Below are positions 11,153-23,034 of a stretch of DNA of 64,000 bases, one piece after another. The DNA is taken from assembly GCA_031761405.1 (NCBI GenBank), contig JASEVX010000007.1, positions 42,053,775 to 42,117,774 of the forward strand, given 5' to 3'. The notes under the pieces were generated by a model. The model saw only the letters and a list, made by a program, of their open reading frames with translations. It made no database searches and was not told where the DNA came from. This stretch comes from Serripes groenlandicus. Lineage: Eukaryota; Mollusca; Bivalvia; Cardiida; Cardiidae. How positions within the stretch are numbered: the first letter of the stretch is position 1; every line of letters starts with the position of its first letter. Made by a program: the position numbers and the translations under genes.

Positions 11153-11398
11153 TTGCATCCGTCTCGGGTGTGAGAGGTCGCTGGTTCTATACCCGGCCGG
11201 GTCATGTCAAATACTTTGAAAATGGTAGTAATGGCTGCCCTCATTGGCGTTCAGGGTTGCGGGGTTAGCATTTCGACTGACTGGCAGGATAAATGGACCA
11301 GTAGTACTGGTAACTCACCTAGGAAACGTCGTGATAAAACTGAACAATTGTTGAAAGTGGCGTTAACGCCAATCAATCAATCAATTGATCAATCGACT
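11153..11398 (+). mobile_element. tRNA-derived SINE, type A
   Basis: The head is shortened to GTGTGAGAGGTCGCTGGTTC. The body has ATGGTAGTAATGGCTGCCCT, GACTGACTGGCAGG and GATAAATGGACCAGTAGTAC. The tail is GTTGAAAGTGGCGTTAACGC then an AATC repeat. It belongs with copies at 13862, 32768, 38487, 47458 and others. Confidence 0.78.
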
Positions 11399-11574
11399 TC
11401 GAGTTATCGCGAGTTCAATAGCATGTTCAAGTGATACTTATTATTGCCTTAAAAGTTAGGTTTTGGAGGATGGATTTTCTTTGTTCTTGTCTTCCATGTT
11501 GATAATTGGACCACTCCATTTTTCGTTCAACAGGATTTTTGGCAAAATTTAATATGAAAGTGGCAAACATTACA

Positions 11575-11663
11575 GATTTCAGGAGAAACAGCTCGTTATG
11601 AGCTGTCCCACCTGAATTTGAATTGTTTGCAAAGGCCTGTTATTATCTTTGGCAGCGAGAGGG
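11575..11663 (-). mobile_element. Half copy of TTAA foldback family 2
   Basis: CAGCTCGTTATGAGCTG, GAATTGTTTGCAAAGG and CTTTGGCAGCGAGAG, followed by TTAA at 11664-11667, match on the minus strand the left half of the element at 57617-57820. Confidence 0.6.
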
Positions 11664-12255
11664 TTAACCTTTATGATTGAAACACTTTGTAAAGTGATAC
11701 TCACCACCTTCTCTTATACTGACGATATTTACGTTCTACATTTGCTTTAGACGAAATTTGGAATTATTGAAAATATTGTAGACACGAAAAAGTACAAAAT
11801 ATTCAAAGTGAGCACTTTCTCGGAATGTTTTCAACTTTATGAAAAGGTTATAAACATATTTTTTCCATTTTGTAACACGTTTTGGTTGAGCTTTTGTGCA
11901 AAACAGACTACCTAGAAACTTCAATGTCTGGTAAACCGTTACTGTCCCATTGAAAATAAATAAAAAATAAAAATAAATTAAAGCTAAAAAATGTAGACCT
12001 TTCAAAACACAAGAAGATATTATATTGGGGAAAAATATAAAACTAAAAAATGTAGTCCCGTCAATACACAAACGGGCATTCTATTTTCTGAGGCAAGGAG
12101 CTACTTAATTACAAGGGAATCAGATTTGGCAAGCTTTACGATTTCGTTAACTCAAACGATAGCCCTGGAATCAATCAATTCCTTGAGATTTCTCCTGATG
12201 ATAGCCAATTAAGTGCAATATAAACCGATTAGTGCATACTGTCCTGCGCATTCGC

Positions 12256-12345
12256 CTATTTCCCACACGAAGACGCGTGTTGACGCATCTGCAAGAAACG
12301 GTTTTCGAAGACATTTTTTCAAAAGGAGAAATTGCTCATGGTCAG
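12256..12345 (+). mobile_element. MITE-1 fragment
   Basis: TTTCCCACACGAAGACGCG, TTGACGCATCTGCA and AAAAGGAGAAATTGCTCATG match the left half of older MITE-1 copies; the right half is absent. Confidence 0.5.
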
Positions 12346-13696
12346 TGCTTGTTATTTGGAGCTTTTTACTCCAAACATTTTAAAGGTCACTTTATTTTAT
12401 TTGTTTCGATATCTGTTTGCAAAAAGAACACGGGGAATATGTCTAGATAGAAAAAGATGAAAATGAATTACCTCTTCGTCAAGTAGCTTGGGTTCATATT
12501 CTGCATTCCTGTGTTTAAAGACCATCCATAGGAAGAAATCAATATGGTCTATGTTCACAGGTGGTCTTTAATAGCAGGGACATTTGTGCAGAAAACGAGT
12601 AATTTGGAAATTAAAAGTGAGGTTGCTAAAGCGAGGGAATTGCTATGCAAAGGTTGTCTTTAGCACATATTTTGCTGTATTTGTTGGAAGCCTCTTGATA
12701 GCTTCTATGACCTACTTGCGAGCATTGTAACACAAGATCAGACTGTGCGGACGGGTTCCGCTCATATATATATATTGATGCAATAGATACCAGCTTTCTG
12801 ACAGTTGATGGTCTACTGTTTCGGCTGTGAAGTGCGTATATTTCATTCGTTTCACAGTTAGATATTCTAAGATATTGTTATAGTTATTTTCGAAAAGATA
12901 ACAAAGAACCCACATTGAAGCTCTTTTTGTAGAAGTTCACCTATGGATCATGCATTTGAAATCGTTTCAAAATTGGGAAGTTATACATTCAGAGTAGAAT
13001 ATTATCAAAGACAGCATCATACACTTTTCAGAGTTAAACTTGTGACCTTATATATAAATCAAATCAATGGGTAGCTACGTTGGTAGAGGGTCACATAATT
13101 AAGGTTCCTTCATGTCAAATTATTTCAAATTCGTATCAGTTGTCTCATAGGAGAAGACTTTTAACGTTTTGTCAATGTACTTTTTTTCTTCTTCCGCATC
13201 AACTATAGTCAGTCATAGTATTTTTTTTTAAATAAGCTGAACAATTTTTAAAGAGGATCTCAAAAGGAACATTTCTGTGTATTTGAAATGGAAATAACCG
13301 TATGTGTAAGTTATGTTTTTAAATGAATTTCTTGACAATGATGACGCCTGACAAAGGGAGCTCACAATGAGAACTTTATGCACAGAAGAGATAAAATCAT
13401 TATAAAAGATGCAACATTTGAACATTTTGAAGATAACTTCTTATACAGGTTTGAAAACATTACACAATTGAGATTTGCTCTTACCTCTTTGAGGAGCAAC
13501 ATTATATAACCATTTAAGTAACAAGTACTGTTCTAAACCATGATTTCTTATCAAAGTCAAAGGGAAATAACCCTAATCAGACCAATTAGCCAACATACAT
13601 AGTTCTGTCATTCAACACATGTTGCGGACACTTGCTGGTTGTTATAACAATACTACTTCAAACGGATTCATCACCCTCTTGGTGTTTCTCAAGGTT
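12346..13696. other. Unassigned stretch
   Basis: About 1.35 kb of AT-rich sequence with no recognisable gene or repeat. Confidence 0.4.
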
Positions 13697-13857
13697 TGTT
13701 TCCATAGTTCAACATAAACATAGGACAATTAACACTCCCTGTGTTATTTACATACATTTCTGCTAAATCAATCAATACTGGAAGTTAAACAAGTGAGGAG
13801 TGATGATTAAATCATGCTGTAAATATACCGGTATTGCTACCTGTGAGAGGTTACTTA
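13697..13857 (+). repeat. Diverged repeat pair, copy 1
   Basis: Shares ordered blocks with 14226-14370: ATAGGACAATTAACA/ATGGGACAATAACC, GTGTTATTTACATACATTT/GTGTTATTTAGTTACATTT, GTGAGGAGTGATGATTAAAT/GTGAGGAGAGTAATTAAAT. Origin unknown. Confidence 0.55.
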
Positions 13858-13861
13858 AAGG

Positions 13862-14052
13862 AATATGTGGTCATACCAAAGACATTAACATTTGTAGTAA
13901 TGGCATCCCCTCCTTAGCGTTCAGGGTTGTGGTGTTAGCATTTCAACTGACTCGCTAGTGTCGGGTTAACTGGACCAGTAATACTGGTAAATTACCCTAG
14001 AAACGCCTTCAAATTACTATAAAGTGGTTGAAATCAGCGTAAAACACCACCC
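13862..14052 (+). mobile_element. Type A SINE, decayed
   Basis: GTAGTAATGGCATCCC, TTCAGGGTTGTGGTGTTAGC, GGACCAGTAATACTGGTAA and GTGGTTGAAATCAGCGTAAA follow the type A order. The tRNA-like head is lost. Confidence 0.68.
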
Positions 14053-14225
14053 AGATTAAGGAATGTGTACTTCAGTAGGCCTCCTAATTATGACATAGTA
14101 TCTCCTAATTAGGACTTAGTATCTCCACAATCCGTGGCTGTATTCAGATGTACGTTAACGTGAAGTCATTATATCCATAATACCTTATGGATAATCCACT
14201 CCTTTTGTGTATCTCTACATTGTAG

Positions 14226-14370
14226 TTGTTTTCAATTGTTCAAAACAAGCATGGGACAATAACCAGTGTTATTTAGTTACATTTATGCTAAATCGCTCCA
14301 CGTTAACAGTTCATCCAGTGAGGAGAGTAATTAAATCATTCTTTAAACACATTTGTTTTCCTACCTGTTA
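14226..14370 (+). repeat. Diverged repeat pair, copy 2
   Basis: Partner of 13697-13857. It abuts a MITE-1 scrap (14371-14460: TTGAAAACATTG, GAGAAATTGCACCTGG, CTTCAATGTTTTC). Confidence 0.55.
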
Positions 14371-14569
14371 GACTTGAAAACATTGAAGCAAAAATAGAGA
14401 AATTGCACCTGGTGATCCTTTCTTCCGATTCCTTCAATGTTTTCTACTTTTTATTACCAATTGTACTTTCAATTCTTTAGTTTTCGTGGTGTTTCTTTTG
14501 TCAAATTTTCTGAATCAGGAAGGGACGCAATTTTAGACACATTTTTTTAAAAGTGTTTTTATTAGTCGC

Positions 14570-14590
14570 CGGGCAGAAGCCCGCGACTTC
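14570..14590. repeat. Short GC-rich hairpin
   Basis: GTCGCCGGGC, AGAA, GCCCGCGAC forms a stem of about nine pairs in AT-rich surroundings. It may be the end of a larger repeat that I cannot delimit. Confidence 0.5.
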
Positions 14591-14599
14591 TATTTTTAA

Positions 14600-16004
14600 T
14601 AGATTTTCGGAAATCACATGGGAGGGGGGATTATTATTAGAAAGAAACACATTTAGATGTCTTGAACATATTACAATTGTGTTTGTTTAAAAACACTAAG
14701 TAATGACACATCTAAAATGAAATAAATATTCCGATGTTTTAGGTATTTTCAGTTTCTTTATTTTGACTCGCATTTATGTTTTTTTGTTTTATTTACGAAG
14801 ACAAAACAGTCCCTATTTGCTAGAATGAAATACTGTATTTTACAGTATATACTACATGTAATCAAAAGGCTATAACTACAAACCTTTACGTCGCACAGTC
14901 TAATGTTGTTTACATACGCGCACCTGCTGATGAAAATGACGTCGAATATTCTCCTTCTAATGGCAATTTTAACTCACTGAATGTTATTTTCATGTTCAAA
15001 GAGATGTCTTGATTTGTGAAGAAGGCATTTTATAATGTTTATCCATGTATATCTAAAATATGAACTGTTTCTAAGCTAAAACTGTTGATCGCGTGACTCG
15101 CGAATACCAACTGCGTAGATCAATCTCCTTTGCAGAGAGCCGCTCTTTACACTCACTTACAAATAGTAAATCATATGCGATTTAAAATGTTTATTTGGTT
15201 CGAAACAAATGAAGAAAAGAACAAACCGAGATAAAACTGGTTTTAATAGAAAAAATACTTTGAACGAACACTCTCTGCCTATAAAGAGAGTTTCAAAAAC
15301 GACACCTCTGCGAATAAGAAAGAATCGGGTCTTTCGTACAAAATTATTTCGTCCTTGACAATTTTAAATGTGTCATTTAATTCCCTAAAGGCATATTGCT
15401 TCCGATCTGCATATTGTTATGCATCATTGACACAAGGGCGCTCATCATAATATAATTTTAAAACATGAGTAGTTTGTTATTTTCATTATGAAAAAGGAAG
15501 GAAAGAATTAAAATAAATTAACATGTTGTAGGGCTCAGTTTATGTTCGAAATTAAGATTAAATTATACAACAATTTCAATGAGATTTAACTGTTTAGTTG
15601 ATATTATATTTCGAAGGTGGTCTTATTTATAAATATTGAACTACATTTCAACATTTGTTAAAGTATGATATAATTAGGATGCCAAGCTAATATCATCTTG
15701 AGAAAAAGAGAAAACTCATGTCTTAAGCGATTTAACCCTTATCTCATTGTTTTAAAGTAGATTGCTGCAAAGGTGTCCACTGTTGACTTTAATAGAGGAA
15801 AGGTAAAATGACGTGCTATTGTATGCAAATCATAAACTGTCTGTTTTGTGGTTTTATTGAAAAATAATAAAATTCAAATATTCTGACAAACATCTTGAAA
15901 AGTGTATGTGGAATTCACAAATCTTATAATTATTCCTTAATGAAAGCACTGTATACATACATGTACTAAGACTAATGATTGGCAAGATTACTCATTTCCA
16001 TTAC
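14600..16004. other. Unassigned stretch
   Basis: No gene seen. A weak MITE-1-like scrap (TTTAACCCTTATCTCATTG near 15730) is the only repeat candidate. Confidence 0.35.
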
Positions 16005-16075
16005 TGTTTATGATCAATACTTAGTTGGTTGTGTGTATGGTCAACCTACTTTGGAATGGAGATTGATCATAAACA
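16005..16075. repeat. Inverted repeat with perfect 14 bp arms
   Basis: TGTTTATGATCAAT (16005-16018) pairs exactly with ATTGATCATAAACA (16062-16075), with a 43 bp spacer. Pairing extends weakly outward (CCATTA / AATG). Possibly a small foldback element. Confidence 0.6.
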
Positions 16076-16357
16076 ATGAAAGGCTTCAATTATCATTCAC
16101 TTCGTTGACAAAACAATGCAAGTTATGATACATTTTCACTTGACCCCACCCCTGATGTTCCAATATGCCCCTCAGTTGATAACTGTTTATTCAACTACTA
16201 TAATGTTAGTGTTATGCATAACTGCAGTATGGATTTCCGGCGACATTGATGCGTTGCATCAACTTTCTCTTGTTATTTATGTAACAGTCCTAAACGATCC
16301 GACATGGCCAGGGAACATGGACCTTTTGTTCCGATGACGAACGCACTACCACGTCGC

Positions 16358-16365
16358 TATAAAAG
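16358..16365 (+). promoter_or_regulatory. TATA-box-like motif
   Basis: TATAAAAG in a GC-richer setting (GTCGCTATAAAAGCTGGC). No recognised coding exon follows within about 500 bases, so promoter function is only a possibility. Confidence 0.25.
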
Positions 16366-16802
16366 CTGGCTCTTAGTGTCCCCTTATACATACAGCTTTG
16401 CTACATATACATATGAGGAAACGAGTCCGGCCTCTCGGTGGTAATTTTCTGGACGAATCTAAATAATTTAAACTCTCCTTGCGGAGTTAATACATGAATA
16501 TTTGCGACAATTTGTTTTCAAATCGAATCGTTGACAAGTTTGTTTATTATTATTCATATGAGGAAAATGAATCCAGGCCCCTGGCGGCATTGTCATTTAA
16601 CGGATCAGAACAACTTGAATTAAAACACGGTCGAGAAACAAGTCCCGCGGTAAATAGCCGTTGTTTACATGTCACAAATACGCTGGCATGTCCAATCAGC
16701 AAAACTACAATGTAGTTTCATACATCTGGGATTTCTAACAACAAAAACCTTTTTCTTTTTTTTTGTGATGTCTGAGAGTTGAGAACACCAAGACGTTTGT
16801 TC

Positions 16803-16995
16803 ATTCTTTTCCCACATGCAGGCGCGTTCTAACATCTCTAGCTGCAGCAAACAATTTTTGCCACAAAGTTTAAAACTCTTTTCAATGATTATACTTTCAT
16901 CAAAGATGAAGATTGTATTTCGAATATGATAAACTGTGTCATTTATATGCCATGGCGATGCAAAAAGAAATTAACCCAATCGGAGAGGGTTGAAT
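16803..16995 (+). mobile_element. MITE-1, decayed copy
   Basis: TTTTCCCACATGCAGGCGCG, CTAGCTGCAGCAAAC and TTTTGCCACAAAGTTT are recognisable, followed by a poor match ending GAGAGGGTTGAA. Confidence 0.42.
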
Positions 16996-17247
16996 TGAAA
17001 TCCTTTCCAGGAGTTTCCTTGTTTTTTTAATAACCATTGGTAAAAAGCAACTTACTTAAAAAGATGAACATTTGTTTTTTTAATATGATAAACACAGGTC
17101 TAATACCGTGTATACTAATGAAAAGTACATGTACAATGTAATTTGAGTGCAAATATTTTAGGGGTCCCGTAACTTCATTAAAATCTGACCAAATCACTTC
17201 GCTACAATACTTATATAAGAGAGCGTGAGGTTTAGGTCTGCGTTTAA

Positions 17248-17468
17248 CCCTTTCCCACATACAACAAACCTGCAGCAGACGACTTTGGAAACGTATTGGC
17301 AAACACATGAAAAATCTCCATAAATAAGGGTTTAATTATGAAAATGAGTTGAGAACATTGTGGCTAAAGGAGAAATTGCTCATTACGAGAAATTTCTCCC
17401 TTTGCCACACTGTTTTCAAAAGTCGTCTGCTGACGTTGCGTCAGAATGCGTATACAAGTGGGAAATGG
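17248..17468 (-). mobile_element. MITE-1, older full-length copy
   Basis: Preceded by TTAA (17244-17247) and followed by TTTA. Ends CCCTTTCCCACATAC and GTGGGAAATGG. Contains CCTGCAGCAGACGACTTTG, the hairpin GAAATTGCTCATTACGAG and GTCGTCTGCTGACG. A useful reference for the older subfamily, which has CACATAC and a (C)AAGTGGG end rather than CTCATAT. Confidence 0.78.
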
Positions 17469-17472
17469 TTTA

Positions 17473-18280
17473 TAGCAAGGGGCTCGTCAGTTCCAATTGC
17501 TATAGTAGGCGATTTCTGAAGACACTCATCGAAATCTAGACTGGAATCAGTCCCTATTGTTTACAATATCGGCAATGAATTACTTCAAATATCTCTTTCC
17601 ACAGTAGCTCTGCATTAGTGAACACCATTTCGGGTTCAGAAAGATGTCGTGTTATTCGTAGATTGTATATACTATCAATGGAAGCACATGGATCTGTGGA
17701 ATATTTGCTAAAATGGTATGTACTCGTTCCATAGTATCCATGTCTACAGTATCATAGCAACAAATAATCCGTCACTAAAATATCACAATCCGTTAACTTG
17801 GTGATATATCAACCGGACGATGAATTTAATTTGAAATCTCTGACGCAATAGAAAGAACTAAAAAGACATGTCTTTACGAATGTGTTGCCCTTTGTTAATA
17901 CAGATTTGAACTGCCGTAAACATATGAGCATTTTAAGACATGATAATCGTAAGAGGAGTTGATTTAATGTGAGTTAGATTTGTATCAGCAATTCTTTTTT
18001 AGACACCGTTCTATCTTCGCGATATAAAATTGTGTACGTGCGTTCTTCGTCTATACGAACTGAAAAAAGGTAAAAACCGACATTTTAGGCATTAAAATGT
18101 GCTCCGTGGAAAAAGCGAAAGACACCTGATATTAATGTATACATTCATTTATACATTAGAATGAGCGGGTTTTGGGTAAACACACCTTTTATGACTTCCC
18201 TGCACCACTAGTCAATCAAGCAATCAATTAATTAATTAGTTAATTAATCAATACAGTAACCAAAAGACACGTGGAATTCA
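17473..18280. other. Unassigned stretch
   Basis: No gene recognised. An AATTAATTAGTTAATTAATCAAT low-complexity patch lies at about 18225-18252, just before the LINE. Confidence 0.4.
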
Positions 18281-19409
18281 GTGTGCGTGTATATATTCCG
18301 ATTCTTATTACAATCTATCATTACGCATTCTCTACATTTCCGTAAAAAGTTGTATTGTGCTTTTATAGATTTTGAGAAATGCTTTGATGAATTGAATCGA
18401 GTTTTTATCTTCCAGAAATTATTACAAGAAAACTTCAATCCTAAATTTGTTCAATCTATTAAAAATATATACAATACAGTAAAAGCAGCAGTTCGATTAA
18501 ACTCTGAAAATTCGTCTATCTTTAACTCAAACATCGGTGTTAAACAAGGCGATCCGAGCTCAATTATTGTATTATTTTACTTCGTAAGTGACATAACTAA
18601 TAACTTCAACGACGAACTCGATGGTTTATTCAAACAAAATGATCTCAGTCAATACATATTCCTCTTTGCAGACGACGCTGTACTATTCGCGCATACACCC
18701 ACAGCGCTACAATCACTACTCAATGATTTATCGATGTATTGTGAAACGTGAGGTTTAAAAATAAACACTAAGGAAACAAACGTCATGATATTGAATTAGG
18801 GAGACATACAACTTACAACTTTACTTTAAACAATACTAGTTTGGAATCAATCTCTTTAAAAGTAAATAATAAAAAACCGGACACAGAAGAAACTTGTACA
18901 ATCTTCAAATGTTGCCCTTCATAACCTTTTTATTATCTTGAACCAACTTCACTAAGAAATAAAAGAACTGTGTAGACTGTTTGACAGCCTTGTTGTTTCT
19001 ATTCTGAATTATGGCTCAGAAATAATAGGTGACCACGAGTGTAAAGATATTGAACAGGTACATTACAAATATTTCAGAAAATCCTATGTGTGAGAATGTC
19101 CACACATCTAGACGGCTTATATGGAGAAACAGGCAGACATCCAATGAAAAAAACATCGAACATTGAATATGTTTAAATTCTGAGTGAAAAGGTTAAAATT
19201 TAATAATCAAACTATTATTAAAACAATGTATAACATGGTTTAACAGGACGCTAACGATAACATAACATACACCGGTAATAATTCGGCATATATGATCAAA
19301 GTATCACTAAATGAATTAGGACTACAGCGATTATAGTTGCAGCAGCATGAATGGGATATCAAATTAAAAACAATTAAACAAAGAATTTTAGACGTTTACA
19401 AACAGTTTT
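18281..19409 (+). mobile_element. Decayed non-LTR (LINE) reverse transcriptase fragment
   Basis: The open part (18281-18751, 156 residues) carries reverse transcriptase motifs in order: AFIDFEKCFD (palm), VKQGDPSS (a conserved fingers/palm motif) and FADDAVLF (the catalytic YXDD-type box, here FADD). TGA then interrupts where LINEs usually read WGLKIN; GLKINTKETNVMI follows, then further stops. Later pieces in shifted frames read FDSLVVSILNYGSEI, GDHECKDIEQVHYKYFRK and ETGRHPMK, typical of the region downstream of the fingers and palm. The 5' end, endonuclease and 3' UTR are missing. The ATG at 18281 is probably not a native start. A dead copy; clade not assigned. Confidence 0.85.
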
Positions 19410-19410
19410 G

Positions 19411-19697
19411 ATTTATTGATTGGGTTTAACGCCGTTTTCAACATTTTTGCAGTCATCTCACGGCGGCCAGTTCACCTGTTCATGTCTTTCCTGGCTTGCT
19501 CACACCAATAATCCACACAACAATCCTTCCAAGCAACTGTCTGCTTTTTCTCACAGACTGTTAGCCCATTTGTGGAAGACGAATGACGCTTGTCACAATG
19601 ACTTTTGTCAGACGAAAGAAAGAATGTTGGCCGAGCTCGGGTTCTATCTCACAACCCCTGGATTGAAAGCCCGCGTCGCTACCGACTATCGGTAGTT
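19411..19697 (-). mobile_element. Type B SINE
   Basis: GGGTTTAACGCCGTTTTCAA, CTCACGGCGGCCAGTTCACC, GGAAGACGAATGACGCTTGT and AGAATGTTGGCCGAGCTCGG match 1071-1363. The head (CGTCGCTACCGACT on plus) is slightly degraded. It abuts the LINE remnant. Confidence 0.75.
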
Positions 19698-19786
19698 ACA
19701 TGTCCAAATGTAATATGCAGTTAGCCCTTTGCTCTCGCCACTTTCAGTGCTTTGATTATTAATGTGATTGGTGGCTTGTGCGATGA

Positions 19787-19787
19787 G

Positions 19788-19838
<51 letters not shown>
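19787..19838 (+). repeat. (TG)n followed by a 37-base G run
   Basis: TG dinucleotides run into G at 19802-19838. A run this long is likely length-polymorphic and error-prone in assembly. The frames of glycine or proline read through it are artefacts. Confidence 0.9.
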
Positions 19839-19839
<1 letters not shown>

Positions 19840-20128
19840 CTGATTTCGTAAGTGGTTGGCTGCACAAAAGAACTGCTTTATCGTTTATATTAAATGTGAT
19901 GAAAAAGGACATGTTAGACAGCAGTTTCAAGGATATGATTACATTTCGTGTAAAAACTTTAATATTACAGACCTTGTCAATACGAATTTTGAAAGTAAGT
20001 GACAGATTATTGTTGTACAGCATCTCAGATGCCATTCAATCCCATATACTGTATATACCCAATCCTACACTGTGTCATTTATTCCACCACGTCGATGCCA
20101 ACAAAAATTAACCGAATCGGTTTTTTAA

Positions 20129-20298
20129 CTCTTTCCCTTATACAGAGACGCATTTTGACGCATCTGCATCAGACGACTTTTGAAAACATTGTGTGTTAAA
20201 GGATTAAGTGCTCAAAATTTATTTGGTTTTTCATATCTTTGGCAGAAGATGTTTTCTTAGTCGTCTGCTGCAGATTGTTTTTTTTGTGGGGAAGGGTA
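20129..20298 (+). mobile_element. MITE-1, older copy
   Basis: CTCTTTCCCTTATACAGAG, GACGCATCTGCATCAGACGA, TTTTGAAAACATTGTG, AGTCGTCTGCTGCAG and GTGGGGAAGGGT follow the family order with an internal deletion. Confidence 0.65.
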
Positions 20299-20454
20299 GA
20301 ATAGAAACCCATTCGAGCCGCTTCCTTGATTTCTAATAACTTACTTTGTTTTGCCGCAATGTTGTAAAACATGACAGGTTAATGGGCGGATCATCACTTT
20401 CTCACTTTGTTTTAAAATCTTTTTAATAATCAAGCTTTCATTTTGACTGGCCAT

Positions 20455-20650
20455 GTGGTCGTTTGGTTAACGTGCTTAAGAGTCAATCCATAGTTCTGGG
20501 TTCAAGTCCCGGTGGTGTCTGAGGTGCTTTTAAGTGTCTCTCCCTCTCATCTAGAGGTCATGTACTGGCCCTTTGTATATAACTTTGTCTCTTGAACTCT
20601 GCACCTGCCAGTTGATTCTCAATCAGAAAAATTGGTATCTACAGCTACAT
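20455..20650 (+). mobile_element. tRNA-headed SINE, type D
   Basis: Box A-like TGGTCGTTTGGTTAACG and box B-like GGGTTCAAGTCCC lie about 35 bases apart. The body is unlike types A-C. The 3' limit is not visible. It is not a functional tRNA: the flanks do not form an acceptor stem. Confidence 0.5.
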
Positions 20651-20754
20651 TATTAGATAGGTCGTACACACATAAATACAATTCAAGGTATACCACCAGT
20701 AACTGTTGTAAGTGACTTTAAATATAATACGTATATCCATGTCCAGTTTGAACA

Positions 20755-21190
20755 AAAGGCCCAAGAGGAGAGAATAGCTCCACTGCCATTAGGCAACAAT
20801 TGAAATGCAACAATTAAAATTGCGATATAAGGCTATTCAGTCCGCTGCCTGGCGGTTATATTTTACGACAAATCAACATGGTTTGATGGAATTTAAAAGA
20901 GAGTTACCAAAGGAACGTGTCAACAAAATTATTTGAAAATCGGCTTACAAGTTTGGGAATAGAATAATTTTTAATTTTTAATTACCATGGAAAGCAGGAT
21001 TGTTCATGGTCAAAAAACATTTGAACGAATTAAGGGGAAGACATTAAGAGGATGCTACCTGTGGAATTTCATCCCATTTGGCTCAGTGGTTAAAGAGGTG
21101 AAGTCGTTTGAAGCTAAAGGTTAATGCACGCACGCACGATAGACAATTCGAAATGATATTAGTTCAACGGGCTTACAGCCAGTGAACCTT
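20755..21190 (+). mobile_element. Pearl-like element C, without tandem core
   Basis: Left end AAAGGCCCAAGAGG then AGCTCCACTGCC. The right side has (GCAC)n near 21127, then GGGCTTACAGCCAGTGAACC. Ends resemble those of element A, but the interior is single-copy and matches 9180-9440. Confidence 0.55.
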
Positions 21191-21295
21191 GATAAAACGA
21201 TGACACCGAAAATATAGTTTAAATTGAGCTTTAACATTCTTAATTACAATGTCCTGAATCATAAGATGTTTTCAGGAGATTGATAAGAAAAGGGA

Positions 21296-21660
21296 CAATA
21301 TTTATACTTTTAAATACTTTTAAAACACAACTCGGTTGATTACAACAGGAACACTATCTATACCATTAAAACATAACTATATTGATTAAAACAGTATTTA
21401 TACCATTAAAACATAACTATGTTGATTAAAACAGTGACACCATATTTATAATATTAAAACACGTCTCTATTGATTACAACAGGGACACTGTTTATACCAT
21501 TAAAACACAACTCTATTGATTAGAACAGGGACACAATTTATACCATTAAAACCCAACTCTATTTATTAAAACAGGAACACTATTTATACCATTTAAACCA
21601 CTTAGGACCACTATTGATTACAATCGGGACACTATTTAAACTATTAATACACAACTATTG
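21296..21660 (+). repeat. ~46 bp tandem array
   Basis: TACCATTAAAAC or a variant recurs at 21361, 21401, 21449, 21495, 21541 and 21587. Units also hold ATTGATTAAAACAG and GGACACTATTTA. Copies are diverged, and one is shortened to 40 bases. Confidence 0.8.
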
Positions 21661-21736
21661 GTTTTAATTGCACTATGTATATGTGTTTGGTTCCAAATGA
21701 AGTCAAATTAGGATTCGCCTTTGTAATTCTATCATA

Positions 21737-21979
21737 TTGTCTTACGCCATTTTCAACATTTATAGGAATGCCACGGTGTTTCCTGGTTAAGCAACCAATA
21801 CCACTCGTAATTACCTTGACACAATTGAGTCAGTTGCAGTGCTAACCCGAATATCTTGAGCACCAAGGAGGGAAGCCGTTTTAACCATATTTCATGTTTT
21901 TGGCATAATTCTACCGGGCATCGAACCCGCGACCTCCCGACCGAGGTGAATGCCATACCACTACACCAAGACGGTCGGA
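21737..21979 (-). mobile_element. Type A SINE with intact head
   Basis: On the minus strand the head reads TGGTGTAGTGGTATGGC (box A) and GCGGGTTCGATGCCC (box B), then AATTATGCCAAAAACATG, the type A body and the degraded tail GAAAATGGCGTAAGAC. Confidence 0.7.
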
Positions 21980-22599
21980 TTGTTAGTTGGGAATGGTCAT
22001 CAGGAATGGTTACTAATTGTGATCAAGAGTATGATGGAGGTCTCGGATTTTGGGATAGGGGCTTTTCGTCCCTATCCCATTCCTAGCCTGCTTTTGAAAA
22101 GTCGACTTAAGGCTGCAACAAAGCTTCACAATTGAATTCCTCCGCGAAAATCGAGTTTTTATTGGTTATTACCAGCTTTAAGACTGATTTCATTGGTTCG
22201 ACCGAATAACGAACAACAACCCGCTTGCATTAATTAATGAGACAAAATAGTGCCAATAAGTGAAACACACTCTGACATATGATTGACCTCAATGTCAGTG
22301 TTGTTAGTTAATTTCAACATACAAACGTCAACATGTAATATAGTCCTTGATGTCAAATAAACTAGAAATGTAGTCTAAATAGGTTTTTGTCAATTAACCT
22401 TGTACGGTCCCTTTTCGGAGATTCAATTAAACTGCAAATACATTACAAATACCATAACATGTTAACCCTTTCCTAAACACAGACGTGATTTGACGCATAG
22501 AACCAGTCTTCTGTAATCAATAATATATGTGTTGTCTCTGTCTGTAAAGCTTGGAGGCATTATACGGCGTCCGGTCGGCCGGCTGTCTGCCTGAATGTG
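21980..22599. other. Unassigned, with a MITE-1 end fragment
   Basis: GTTAACCCTTTCCTAAACAC at about 22462 is a MITE-1 end; nothing of the rest of that element survives beyond about 22520. No gene seen. Confidence 0.4.
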
Positions 22600-22725
22600 C
22601 ATTCGTCCGTCCGTCATGGTTTGCATTTATTGGTCAAAACGTTGTTTCTGTTTGGCAGATTCATTTCGAAGTGGTCACACTTAAACCGTGTGATCAGGAG
22701 AACGGCAAAATACTAGGTACATAAC
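22600..22725 (+). repeat. Interspersed repeat pair, copy 1
   Basis: TGGTTTGCATTTATTGGTC, TTGTTTCTGTTTGGCAGAT and CATTTCGAAGTGGTCACAC recur in the same order at 23035-23165. Both follow a CCGTCCGT-type microsatellite, suggesting the right end of a mobile repeat. Confidence 0.6.
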
Positions 22726-23034
22726 TGTGGTCTGTTTATTTTAGTAATCTCCATGTTTCCTTATTTAGTTCAGACATTTTCTCAATTAATTTCCATTGTA
22801 TCCATTTAAAACTTGGTTCGTAGGTAACTTTTAACCAACAGATGTACAGTGCACCATTACCAAAACGTTAGCATGCTGCGTTTGGAGTGTGTATATTTTT
22901 TCTTTCCATTTTCTCAGTTACTATATGACTTTCGCGTGCTACACATGCGTTCCATAAAATGCTCTTGTTCGTTAATGAGTGCTTCCCCAAGCTTTGTACT
23001 TTGTCCGGAGCGACTGACTGTCTGTTTATCCATC

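Noticed and set aside
16380..16480. Hammerhead-type ribozyme near GAGGAAACGAGTCC
   Set aside because: The CTGATGA core and paired stems are not present in the required order.
19721..20111. Proline- or glycine-rich open frames
   Set aside because: They exist only because of the G run; frame depends on an unreliable homopolymer length.
20455..20530. Functional tRNA gene
   Set aside because: Box A and box B are present but the flanks do not form an acceptor stem; it fits a SINE head.
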